DNA of 18,690 nt from Chrysochromulina parva (taxonomy: Eukaryota; Haptophyta; Prymnesiales; Chrysochromulinaceae). Shown piece after piece: positions 6,455 through 14,255 of this stretch (position 1 is the first letter of the stretch; every line of letters starts with the position of its first letter). Under the pieces are notes generated by a model that was not told the origin of the DNA, searched no databases, and saw nothing but the letters and a program-made list of their open reading frames with translations. The position numbers and the translations under genes are program-made. Where the stretch lies: NCBI GenBank assembly GCA_002887195.1, contig PJAB01000964.1:1-18690 (forward strand). Direction: 5' to 3'.

Positions 6455-7723
6455 ATGGCTTTGTTCATGCTCGGCCTGGCGAGCCGCATGGAGCACGCGA
6501 CGGTGGTCTTAACGTCCCGGGTGATGACCACGGCTCCGGATGGCCTCGAGCTGCGAGCGGCGATGCAGGCGACGGCAGAGCCGGCGGCGGGAGTGGAGGA
6601 CCATCATAATAATAATAATCATCATCATCAGCAGCAGTCCCGGGCTGCGCCGCAGGCGGGAGACGACGAGGCGCAGCCGCGCACTGTCGTCCCGGCACCG
6701 CGGCTGACTTGGGTGCGCGTCCAGCGTGTCACCGCAGTCCTCGTCCCTGGAACCCTCCCGCCCGCCGCTGATCTCGAGGCGGCAGATTTGCTCGACGCGC
6801 AAGCCGGGATGGACGAGGCCGCCGGAGAGGGCGCGCCGGCCGCCTACGTGCTCCCTCCCGAACGCCCTTCGGTCCTCCTCGGCTGCTTCGCCGGGGTCAT
6901 GGCCGCATGCATCCTCCAAGGAACCGCCCCGGGAGGTCTCGCGTGGATGATGGTGCTGCTCGTCGCCCTGTACTCGCACTGCGCCCTCACTGTACACCAG
7001 CAGACAGCGTCCTTCTGGCGCCGCATGCGCACGCTGGCCACGCTCTGCGCCGTGTGCGAGCTCATGGTCGCCCTCGTCACCGGCAGCAACGTGGTGCGTG
7101 CCATGCTTACGTGGTCGAGCTGGTGTGAAAAGGGCGTGACTACGATCAATGCCGAAACTCTCTGCTACGCCGTCCTCGCGTCGTGTTCGAGCCAGTGCTT
7201 CATCGCCTTCGTGTGCGCGGCGATCTTCGCGCTCATCTGCATGCGCGGCGACCACCCCTACTACTACTGCTGCTCCTGGGGTTGCGACGATCGGCGCCGT
7301 CCTGAGCGTCCCGGGCGCTCTCCCGAGGCCGCCACGAATGCCTTCCATGCAACTGCTGTGATCCATGGCGCCGGCAACCTCTGTGTACATGTCATTCTGT
7401 GGACCTGGATCGGTTTATTTGGCGGCTCTGTCGACGGGCGAGGAGGAGCGATGCACCCGGTGCCTTTCGCTGTGGCCGTCATCGCGGGCGCCCCTACCGG
7501 CGACCTGCGTGCCATCGGCGTGCCCTACTTGCCTAACGTGGCCTTTCTCGGAGGAGTCGAGGCGCTCACCTCCCCACCCAAACCCGCCGCCCCGCCACTC
7601 CCGCCGAGACTGTCGCCGTCTCCGTGCGCGCCTCCGCCGCGCCTGCCGTACCCACCGCTGCCGCCGTACCCCCTCCTAGCGCCGTACCCCCCCACGCCCA
7701 ACTACGATGAGTACTTCTACTAG
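6455..7723 (+). CDS. Multi-pass membrane protein with Pro/Tyr-rich C-terminal tail
   Basis: The frame opens at ATG 6407, but ATG 6455 has a far better eukaryotic context (AAAATGG), giving 422 residues. After a soluble N-terminus with an Asn/His/Gln homopolymer tract (~49-61), four hydrophobic segments occur at ~139-158, ~160-180, ~193-214 and ~237-262, a tetraspan layout. TM3-TM4 is joined by a loop with WSSWCEKG. A Cys/Tyr cluster (YYYCCSWGC, ~269-277) just after TM4 is a possible palmitoylation site. A further hydrophobic stretch lies near 308-325 (CVHVILWTWIGLFGG). The last ~50 residues are Pro-rich with repeated PPYP/PYPP and end NYDEYFY. No family is recognised. The Pro/Tyr tail could bind WW or SH3-like domains. 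The segment after TM4 is the least secure, because an unseen intron could alter it. Confidence 0.6.
   Translation: MALFMLGLASRMEHATVVLTSRVMTTAPDGLELRAAMQATAEPAAGVEDHHNNNNHHHQQQSRAAPQAGDDEAQPRTVVPAPRLTWVRVQRVTAVLVPGTLPPAADLEAADLLDAQAGMDEAAGEGAPAAYVLPPERPSVLLGCFAGVMAACILQGTAPGGLAWMMVLLVALYSHCALTVHQQTASFWRRMRTLATLCAVCELMVALVTGSNVVRAMLTWSSWCEKGVTTINAETLCYAVLASCSSQCFIAFVCAAIFALICMRGDHPYYYCCSWGCDDRRRPERPGRSPEAATNAFHATAVIHGAGNLCVHVILWTWIGLFGGSVDGRGGAMHPVPFAVAVIAGAPTGDLRAIGVPYLPNVAFLGGVEALTSPPKPAAPPLPPRLSPSPCAPPPRLPYPPLPPYPLLAPYPPTPNYDEYFY
6602..6637 (+). repeat. Trinucleotide microsatellite (CAT/AAT/CAG) encoding His-Asn-His-Gln
   Basis: Twelve consecutive codons are CAT x2, AAT x4, CAT x3, CAG x3. 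They encode HHNNNNHHHQQQ in the soluble N-terminal region of the membrane protein. Confidence 0.9.
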
Positions 7724-7948
7724 TACTAAACGCAGAACACGCTCACCCAGGCGACGCCGCGCGCGGTCGGCCGCCGGGCCGGGCGCGGTTGACCGCAATT
7801 TAACACTTATGTTAAGCGCCCATCTTCACGTTATCTAATCGATGTTGTTACTGTAATAAATTAATTCAACCAGCCCGCGTCTCAGCCGTGCTCAGAAATC
7901 AGAAATCTGACCGCACAGAATCTCCCTTAGTTTCAAACGCCAGGGTGC
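7724..7948. other. Convergent 3' UTR interval
   Basis: The region lies between the stop of the membrane protein gene (+) and the stop of the ABHD8-like gene (-). It contains GCGGT-TG-ACCGC at 7786-7797, a TTAACA/TGTTAA inverted repeat at 7800-7815 with a 4-nt loop, and a polyadenylation-like hexamer at 7855. No gene is seen. Confidence 0.6.
7852..7860 (+). terminator. Polyadenylation-signal-like sequence (TGTAATAAA)
   Basis: TGTAATAAA, about 130 bases after the membrane protein stop, contains both the animal/plant-type hexamer AATAAA (7855-7860) and the green-algal type TGTAA (7852-7856). Its position suits a poly(A) signal for the + strand gene, but no transcript evidence is available. Confidence 0.45.
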
Positions 7949-9059
7949 TCAAAACCTGCCGCTGCTCAGGAAACCGTCGATGATCGCACTGCACGCCCGC
8001 GGGTCCTCCTGCATGAGCTGATGGGAAGCCTCCGGCACCTCATGGATAGGAGTCCCCGGCGGCAGGAGCGCTAACAGAGCTTCGGTCGACTTGCGTGGCA
8101 CGAGCTTGTCGCTGTTGCCGCAGATCAAAAGAATGGGCACCTTAGCGCCGGCCGCTCGCACCTCGTCTGCGGTTGGCAGTACCAGCTGGCGATAGTAGGC
8201 CTTGAACATGTACGGCGGATTCGAAGCGTTGACCTCCTGCGCGAGCTGGAGCACGTGATGACGCTCGGGAGTGACGGAACTCAGCGTCTTGGCATGCAGC
8301 GCGAGCGCTTCGAAGCCGGCTGAGAGCATCGGCTGGATCCAGCCCAGTACGAGTGCCGGACAGTAGAAGATCGAAGGTGCCTTGAATCCCTTCGGATGGA
8401 AACTCGCGCCCATGAGGACGAGACCGTCGATGGGTGCTGAAGTCTCCACTGGCGCTGCACCCACAATGCCGAGCGCCAATGCGCAGCCAGCCGAGTGGCA
8501 GACCAGGAGGTTCTTCTTCTCCTCCGACCCACCGAGCACCTGGGTCGCTCGCCCATATCGCACGACCACAGCAGCCAGATCAGCGCGCAGCTCGAGGAAG
8601 GAATACGCGTACCAATCGCGAGGCTTTGGCGAGCGGCCACAGCCCAGGTAATCATACGCAACCACCTCGTGACCTGCCGCTGCATAGTACGCCACGAGCG
8701 CCTCGTACTGCCAAATCGGAGGGACAAGGGAGCGTTGGAGAAGACGAGACTGAAGTGATGGCAGGGCAGTGACAGGTAAAGACGGTTCGGTCTCCAAGGC
8801 GGAAGTGATTGCAGGGCGTGACAGTGAAAGACGTTCGGACTCCAACACTGACCTGCAGCATTGAGGCGCACGAACCGTGCACGAAAAAGATGCGCGGCTT
8901 GCTAGTGGACGATGGGCGGTGGTGCACGGCAACGTGGCGCCCGGGGCGGATCTCGACGGTCTCGACGAGGAGGCGGGCTTCCAGGGAGGCGGTGATGGAG
9001 GTCATGGCCTGCTCCGACGATCCGCAAGATTCGTCAACGTCGAGGAATCTCAAAAGCAT
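7949..9059 (-). CDS. ABHD8-like alpha/beta hydrolase, two exons (9059-8853 and 8707-7949)
   Basis: Exon 1 encodes 69 residues ending RIFFVHGSCASMLQ, with the oxyanion-hole HG. Exon 2 starts YEALVAYYAAAGHEVVAYDYLG and adds 252 residues, giving 321 in total. Splicing at CAG/GTCAGT and GGCAG/TAC keeps phase 0 and restores the spacing between HG and EVVA seen in ABHD8-type hydrolases. The catalytic triad is Ser141 (CHSAG, with Cys replacing the first Gly of GxSxG), Asp269 (GNSDKLVP) and His298 (ASHQLM). A start at ATG 9005 (M19, G at -3) is also possible. The family comprises serine hydrolases or lipid-related enzymes; the substrate is unknown. No signal peptide or membrane helix is evident. The gene is divergent from the ankyrin gene. 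Confidence 0.85.
8708..8852 (-). other. Spliceosomal intron of the ABHD8-like gene (145 bp)
   Basis: On the - strand the donor is CAG/GTCAGT (8852 downwards) and the acceptor is a pyrimidine-rich run ending TTTGGCAG (8708). Removal joins exons in phase 0 and completes the hydrolase fold. A frame that stays open across part of this intron reads as non-homologous sequence before IWQYEAL. Confidence 0.85.
8748..8845 (-). repeat. Tandem duplication of ~50 bp inside the intron
   Basis: On the - strand, 8845-8798 and 8797-8748 both read TTGGAG.CCGAAC..GTCTTT..CTGTCAC..CCCTGC.ATCACTTC. with a few substitutions and 1-bp indels. Together they make up about two thirds of the intron. Confidence 0.85.
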
Positions 9060-9152
9060 GAAAATTCGTCTTTCCGAAGAAGAGGCCAGAAGGTCTCACT
9101 TCTCATCAACTCTGCATTGTGAAATCGAGTTTGGCCAACGAACGATCGTCAA
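9060..9152. promoter_or_regulatory. Short bidirectional promoter interval
   Basis: Only 93 bases separate the start codons of the ABHD8-like gene (-) and the ankyrin gene (+). The interval is less GC-rich than the coding flanks. No TATA box or known operator was recognised. The spacing suggests co-regulated divergent transcription, which is inference from layout. Confidence 0.5.
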
Positions 9153-11159
9153 ATGTCTGCCCTCCTTGAAGCTTGCCACCGCGGCGACATGAGCGCGGTG
9201 CGCGATCTCGTCGCGGAGGGCCATGCCGTGGATGAGGCAGATGAGGACGGGCGCACTCCACTTTTCATCGCCTGCCGTGAGGGCAATGTCGAATGTGCGC
9301 GGTACCTGATTGAGGCACGCGCCGCCACAGTCAACCAGGCAAGGAAGGACGGGGTCACACCGCTCCTCCTCGCCTGCTCGCAAGACAAGCCCGCGTGCGT
9401 GCAGCTTCTGCTCGAGTCGAGTGCCGCAGTCGACAAGGCGGCCGAGGATATGGCCACACCACTCATCATCTCCTGTCAGGAGGGCAACGCCGAGTGCGCT
9501 GCACTGCTCATAGCCGCGAGCGCCGCCATCAATCGGGCGAGGGATGACGGGGTGACACCGCTCCAGATCGCCTGCCAGGAAGGCGAGCTCCGCTGCGTGC
9601 AGCTGCTGCTCAATGCGGGGGTCTCCATCGACAAGACAGCCGACGACGAGTCTACGGCGCTCTACGTCGCCTGCCAAGCGGGCAAGGTGGAATGCGTGCG
9701 GCTGCTGTGTGAGGCGCGCGCCGCTGTCAACAAGGCGAAGTCCGGTGGCTTCACGCCGCTCTACATCGCTTGCGAAAAGGGCCGGATCGAGTGCGTGCTC
9801 CTGCTTCTGGCCGCGCGTGCTGCCGTCGACCAGGCGGACGAGGACGGGGCCACGCCACTCTTCATCGCGTGCACGGCTGGCCATCCGGAGTGCGCCTCGC
9901 TGCTCATTGGGGCGGGTGCCGCCATCAACCTCGCGGCCGAGGGCGGGCTGACGCCACTCATCTTCGCCTGCGCGATGGGCAAGCAAGAGTGCGTGGCACT
10001 ACTGCTCGCAGCACAGGCACTCGTCGACCAGACGGACCAGAGCGGGGCCACGCCGCTCTGCATCGCGTGCCAGGAGGGCAAGGCCAAATGCGCGGCGCTC
10101 CTCTGTGAGGCGAACGCGGCGCTCGACCTGCCAAAAGATGATGGAGCTACACCGCTCTTCATGGCCTGCCAGGAGGGGTGGACGGAGTGTGCGCGTGTGC
10201 TCATCTCTGCGCGCGCCTCGATTGATCGGCCGCACCACGATGGGCGCACGCCGCTCTTCATGGCCTGCCAGGAGGGCCAGATCGAGTGCGCGCGGCTGCT
10301 GTGTGAGGCACGCGCCGCCGTCGACCAGCCTAGAGAAGACGGAGTCTCCCCGCTCTGGGCCACATGCGAAACAGGTTTGCATGCGTGTGCACAGCTGCTG
10401 CTCAGCGCGCGTGCCGCCGTCGATGCGGCCTCCAAAGGCGGCTCCACGCCCCTCTGGATCGCCTGCCAGCAAGGCAAGCCCGAATGCGTGCGGCTGCTCT
10501 GCGAGGCCAAAGCGGTCGTGGATCGGCCGATGGAGGGAGGGTTCACGCCGCTCGTCATTGCCTGCCAGTTCGGCCACAGAGACGTGGTCCAGCTCCTGCT
10601 GGATGCGAATGCTGACGCACTCGCCAAGTCTCCCATCGGGGGATACAGCGCGCGCGAAGCTGCCCACAAGAGCGGGGACGCGCGCTGCATCGCCCTGCTG
10701 GACGAGTCGCGTGCCAAGGAACTTGGGCGTCTCCTGGCGCAAGGCCCTCCGCTCCCTGAGCGCTGGCTCCGCGTGCGCGAGGCCATCCTGTGCGACGCCA
10801 AGGAGCGCCCTTGGTCGCTTGCGACGACGCTCAAGCGTGGCGGGCTCCGAGGCTATCCTCTGCTCGAGGACACGAAGGTGATGGCCGTGCTCATCGGCAG
10901 CCAAGACGACGAGCTCGCAGCACTCGGCCGCCGCCTCTTGGATGCGCAGAGGGCCTCGGTCGCGCCGGAACTGCCGCCGGAGGCAGAGGCATCGGCGGCA
11001 GAGGCACCGGCGGCAGAGGCACCGGCGGCAGAGGCACCGGCGGCAGAGGCTGAAGCGGCGGAGGCTGAGGCGGCGGAGGCTGAGGCGGCGGAGGCTGAGG
11101 CAGCTGAGGTCCTCGACAAAACAGAAAAGCCTGTTCTGTGCGCTCCTTCACTTGCGTGA
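9153..11159 (+). CDS. Ankyrin-repeat protein (~16 repeats) with Ala/Glu tandem tail
   Basis: 668 residues from ATG 9153. Residues ~1-525 are a continuous array with a 33-residue period: a diverged first repeat (MSALLEACHRGDMSAVRDLV), fourteen clear units of the form DGxTPLxIACQEGxxECxxLLxxARAAVD, and a degenerate last unit (IGGYSAREAAHKSGDARC). The TPL turn and the helix residues are those of the ankyrin family, which mediates protein-protein contacts. Two Cys positions (IACQ and EC) recur in most units. A short helical region (~530-600, WLRVREAILCDAKERPWSLATT) follows, then a pure EAPAA/EAEAA tail (~612-651) and a short end KTEKPVLCAPSLA. There is no signal peptide, membrane helix or enzymatic domain, so it is probably a cytosolic or nuclear scaffold. 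Partner unknown. Confidence 0.9.
   Translation: MSALLEACHRGDMSAVRDLVAEGHAVDEADEDGRTPLFIACREGNVECARYLIEARAATVNQARKDGVTPLLLACSQDKPACVQLLLESSAAVDKAAEDMATPLIISCQEGNAECAALLIAASAAINRARDDGVTPLQIACQEGELRCVQLLLNAGVSIDKTADDESTALYVACQAGKVECVRLLCEARAAVNKAKSGGFTPLYIACEKGRIECVLLLLAARAAVDQADEDGATPLFIACTAGHPECASLLIGAGAAINLAAEGGLTPLIFACAMGKQECVALLLAAQALVDQTDQSGATPLCIACQEGKAKCAALLCEANAALDLPKDDGATPLFMACQEGWTECARVLISARASIDRPHHDGRTPLFMACQEGQIECARLLCEARAAVDQPREDGVSPLWATCETGLHACAQLLLSARAAVDAASKGGSTPLWIACQQGKPECVRLLCEAKAVVDRPMEGGFTPLVIACQFGHRDVVQLLLDANADALAKSPIGGYSAREAAHKSGDARCIALLDESRAKELGRLLAQGPPLPERWLRVREAILCDAKERPWSLATTLKRGGLRGYPLLEDTKVMAVLIGSQDDELAALGRRLLDAQRASVAPELPPEAEASAAEAPAAEAPAAEAPAAEAEAAEAEAAEAEAAEAEAAEVLDKTEKPVLCAPSLA
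10986..11105 (+). repeat. 8 x 15-bp tandem repeat encoding EAPAA/EAEAA
   Basis: Eight 15-bp units follow each other without gaps. The first four read GAGGCACCGGCGGCA (the first has ATCG), the next four GAGGCTGAGGCGGCG with minor changes. The switch halfway shows two successive local expansions. The product is a helical Ala/Glu tail on the ankyrin protein. Confidence 0.9.
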
Positions 11160-11529
11160 CCCTATGAACGGAACTGTGTTGTGTGTATCGCCACCTAGGT
11201 ATCCTACAGAGCTATACCGTACACGCAACCTACAGAGCTCTATGCGGTCCCGTCCCGCCCGTACGCACTCCTGCGCGGTGTGTGCCGCTGCCGGCTCGTC
11301 GTTAGCGCGAAATAGCGCCCCTCGCCCCGCCCGCGGCCGCGCGCCGCGCCCCCCGGTGGCGGCAATGCGGTGGCGAGTACGCGTTGAGTACCAGTACCGA
11401 GTACGCGAGACCGCATCGAATCTAAATAACGTCGAAGGGCGAACCCGAACGCTAAACCGCTGCGGTAAGCGTGGCTGCCCTAGTAAAATCAAAAACGTCC
11501 GCACAGGTGTCAGGTGTCCCACAATGATG
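11160..11529. other. Convergent intergenic region (ankyrin and 5-phosphatase 3' ends)
   Basis: No gene is recognisable in these 370 bases. CCTACAGAGCT occurs twice near 11203 and 11229, and GAGTACGCG twice near 11376 and 11400. TACGCGTTGAGTAC at 11378-11391 recurs with one mismatch in the other intergenic region flanking the 5-phosphatase gene (14416-14429). No AATAAA was found on the + strand. Confidence 0.55.
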
Positions 11530-13740
11530 TCACATGACGGTGCACAAGGCGCTCTCGGCCGTGCTGCCGCCGCGGCCACCCCGCTTCGGCGTCATCACCT
11601 GCGACGCGTGCTTGCCTGAGCGCGCGCTGCGGTGGCGCGCGCGCAGGTCGGAGGAGCCCCATGGCGAGTGGTCGACGGCGACGTACCTCACCTCGAACTC
11701 GGCGACGACAGGCTTATGGTCGGACGTGCGGAATGCGGGCACGTCCGTGTATCGCACGAGGCGCACGTCCGCATCCGCCGCCTGCTGCCGCCGCGCCAGC
11801 GCCGCTCCCTGGAGCGGTCTTGTTGCGCCCGCGGCCTCCTCGGCCTCGAGGGCATGCGCCCGGGCGCCTAGCACGGGGACAGGCTCACCCGCCGGCCACG
11901 TGTCACTCGGCGGTGGACGCCAGAGCACACGGTCCGTGTACGCGGGGATGCGAAGCTTCGCGGAGAGGTCGTACCTTTCGTTCTGCTTCTTATCGTACTT
12001 GTACGTCGGCCGAAAATGGATTGCGCCCTCGCAGAACTCTCCGAACGCGGCGCCGCTCGCCATCTGAGCTCGTAGCTGGTCGTTAGCGAGCAGCACAGCT
12101 CGAGAGTGCGCCCAGTGCGCCGCCTCTCCGCGCCACTCGGCCGACGTGCGTGCCCTCGCGTCCGCGGGGGCGAGCAGCGCGTCCATCATCGCACGGTTGC
12201 CATTGATTCGGTAGTTGAGATCGCCAAACCAGAAGGCCCGATCGAAGGCCGCCGTCGCGGAACCACCGCGCTCGGCGTGGGTTGGGGCGTTGCTACTGCC
12301 GCCGATGCCAGCACCGTCGCCGTCGCCGCCTCTACTGCCGCCGCTGCTCTCACCGCTGCAGCTCGGGGCAACACTGGCCGTGGCCGCCGTCAGCGTCGCC
12401 TCGATCGCCGCCGCGGAGCCCATCGCTGTAGAGCCCATCGCCGCTTCCGCGGCGTCTGTAGAGGCGGGGTCATCGGCGGCCGTGGAGTCGGTCGGTACGG
12501 CGGCGGCGGGGTCAGCTAAAGCCGGAGACGCTGTAGCTGAGGCCGGAGGCCCTGTAGCAGAAGCCGGAGGCCTTCTAGCTGACGCCGGAGACGCCGGAGA
12601 CGCTGTGGCTGACGCCGGCAATTGCATGGACCCGTGGTTGGTGCGTGTCGATGTCGTGCGCGGCGCCGTGATGGGCGGAATTATGTAGAAGACGAGACGG
12701 CCTGTCTCCGGCTGCTGCGATGGCGGCTCCGGCTGCTGCTGCTGCTGCTCAGGCAGCGGCGGCGGCGACTGCGACTGCGGCGGCGCGCCCTCGGCAGCGC
12801 GACCCGTGACGCGTTCTCGAGACCCGTGACCCGTGACGCCCGTCTCGAGCCTGGCACTGATGCCGTCGCCGCTGCTGATGCTGCTGCTGCTGCTCCACTT
12901 GCGATCCAGCGTCGGAAGCTCCATCGCGAGAGCTGCTGGCGAGCTGACGCTGCGGCGCATTGAGGTGCCAAACGGGCGGAGCGGCAGCCCAGTGTCGATG
13001 CGATGGAAGTCGGCGTTGCGCTCCGCCACCCTATGCTGGTGTGCGGCGAGGTGCGCATTCACGAATAGGAAAGAGGTGTGGCCAAGCGTGAGTGCGATGG
13101 CGACGCCGCCCTTGTTGCCTAGCGAACCCGCGAACCCGGTGGACAGCCCGGTGGACACGTGCGCCGACTGCACGTGAGCCACCTGCGGCAGCAGCCGCGT
13201 GCGCACGAAGACTGCGAGGTGGATCGCCACTAGTGTCTGTGAGCCGACGCACTTGTAGTGAGGGCCAAGCGCCGTCTCGAGCCGACCGAGCCACTGAGCC
13301 TTGGAGGGCAGCAGGACGGACGCCTCGATGCCGCGCTGCGCCTCCTGCGTGCCGATGGCGTACACGTCGGGCGTTGCAACCGCGCCGCCCAGCCACGGCT
13401 TGAGGTCGTCAGGCGCCTCCTTTCCGTGCAGGTTCCATGTGGCCACCACGACGCGCAGCATCGCGTCCTGTGGTACGATCATATCGTCCTCCGGCAATAT
13501 CAGTGTATGTGGCCACCAAGACGGCCCCGCGGGCTGTGCGACCGAGTCTTTGGCCACCCTTTGAGCAACTGGGCCCTTCCACGGCGGCTCAAAGGGCGGT
13601 GGAGGCGGCGCAACTTTGGAGCTGCCTGGCGGAGGCAGCTCGGCGCCGAGCCACGACCGTGCATCGTCAAACGCCTTCTCGCGAGGGCCGTTCGCGTCTG
13701 GAGGTGCGGGCGCCACCTTGGAGCTGGCACTAAAGTGCAT
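11530..13740 (-). CDS. Inositol-polyphosphate 5-phosphatase with CaaX box and large catalytic-domain insertion
   Basis: 736 residues from ATG 13740; the frame opens at 13785 only from a GTG. The enzyme removes the 5-phosphate from phosphoinositides or inositol phosphates. Conserved elements in order: ATWNLHG (~100-106), IGTQEAQ (~129-135, metal-binding Glu), GNKGG (~208-212), NAHLAAH (~228-234), FWFGDLNYR (~503-511), PAYTDRVLW (~599-607) and SDHKPV (~673-678). All signature motifs are intact. Between HLAAHQHRVAERNADF and FWFGDLNYR sits ~245 residues of Ser/Ala/Pro/Gln-rich sequence, usually a short loop in the family; it could be a tolerated insertion or contain an unrecognised in-frame intron. 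The protein ends CTVM, a CaaX box for prenylation, as in INPP5A, INPP5B and INPP5E. The N-terminus duplicates SSKVAP and is Pro-rich. Target membrane unknown. Confidence 0.92.
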   Translation of the reverse strand: MHFSASSKVAPAPPDANGPREKAFDDARSWLGAELPPPGSSKVAPPPPPFEPPWKGPVAQRVAKDSVAQPAGPSWWPHTLILPEDDMIVPQDAMLRVVVATWNLHGKEAPDDLKPWLGGAVATPDVYAIGTQEAQRGIEASVLLPSKAQWLGRLETALGPHYKCVGSQTLVAIHLAVFVRTRLLPQVAHVQSAHVSTGLSTGFAGSLGNKGGVAIALTLGHTSFLFVNAHLAAHQHRVAERNADFHRIDTGLPLRPFGTSMRRSVSSPAALAMELPTLDRKWSSSSSISSGDGISARLETGVTGHGSRERVTGRAAEGAPPQSQSPPPLPEQQQQQPEPPSQQPETGRLVFYIIPPITAPRTTSTRTNHGSMQLPASATASPASPASARRPPASATGPPASATASPALADPAAAVPTDSTAADDPASTDAAEAAMGSTAMGSAAAIEATLTAATASVAPSCSGESSGGSRGGDGDGAGIGGSSNAPTHAERGGSATAAFDRAFWFGDLNYRINGNRAMMDALLAPADARARTSAEWRGEAAHWAHSRAVLLANDQLRAQMASGAAFGEFCEGAIHFRPTYKYDKKQNERYDLSAKLRIPAYTDRVLWRPPPSDTWPAGEPVPVLGARAHALEAEEAAGATRPLQGAALARRQQAADADVRLVRYTDVPAFRTSDHKPVVAEFEVRYVAVDHSPWGSSDLRARHRSARSGKHASQVMTPKRGGRGGSTAESALCTVM
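12515..12619 (-). repeat. Degenerate 21-bp tandem repeats in the 5-phosphatase insertion
   Basis: Units begin at 12515, 12536, 12557, 12578 and 12608, each built on GCTGA.GCCGGAGACGCTGTA; the fourth carries an internal 9-bp duplication. All lengths are multiples of three, so the frame is kept. The product is the Pro/Ala/Ser-rich stretch ASATASPASPASARRPPASA and its continuation. Confidence 0.8.
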
Positions 13741-14190
13741 GTGACGACCGTTGCCAAAAAACGAACGCTCGACGAGTGTGAACACGGACGTCTGAGAAAA
13801 AAATGTCCGAGATACAACGTAGACGTACGTGCGTAAGCGGTAAGGAAATATCTATTATCTCAGAAACATCCGAGTTCCGACGGGTTATTAATACACGTAG
13901 CTGGAAATTCTCTGCGACGGTACTGCGGCACACAGCGAGGACTCGAATCGCCTTCATGCATTTCTGTCATCTCACGCGTGCTCCGCCTCCCGCGCCGCTG
14001 GCACACGACCTCGCCTGTGCCGTCGCGTTCTGTCAGCTGTGCACCGTGACCGCGACGCGAGGTCCTTGGCTCCTCGCAAGACCTCAACATGCGGCTCCTG
14101 TAGTGTAAATGCGCGCCCCGGCACTTCCTGCCTGCCCCTGGCCTGCCCACTGCCCCCGCGCGCATGCCTCCCGAACACCTCCGCCCCAGT

Positions 14191-14230
14191 GCCAAAGTGC
14201 CAACGTGTCTGCCAAAGTGCCAACGTGTCT
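14191..14230 (+). repeat. 2 x 20-bp perfect tandem repeat
   Basis: GCCAAAGTGCCAACGTGTCT occurs at 14191-14210 and again at 14211-14230 without any difference, preceded by a partial copy (GTGCCAAAGTGCC overlap). Confidence 0.95.
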
Positions 14231-14255
14231 CCCCCATTCCCTCGTCCTGCGCGCG

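Noticed and set aside
6509..7390. 293-codon - strand frame opposite the membrane protein
   Set aside because: It has His/Arg/Gly-rich composition with no hydrophobic pattern or domain, and the + strand frame has clear membrane helices.
8708..8932. The N-terminal extension of the hydrolase frame read straight through from 8932
   Set aside because: It would replace the conserved HG segment with unrelated sequence. Splicing from the 9059 exon explains the family signature better.
9096..9986. - strand frames of about 300 codons (also 9761-10834 and 9999-10904) opposite the ankyrin array
   Set aside because: They show a 33-residue periodicity only because they mirror the ankyrin repeats, and they carry no fold of their own.
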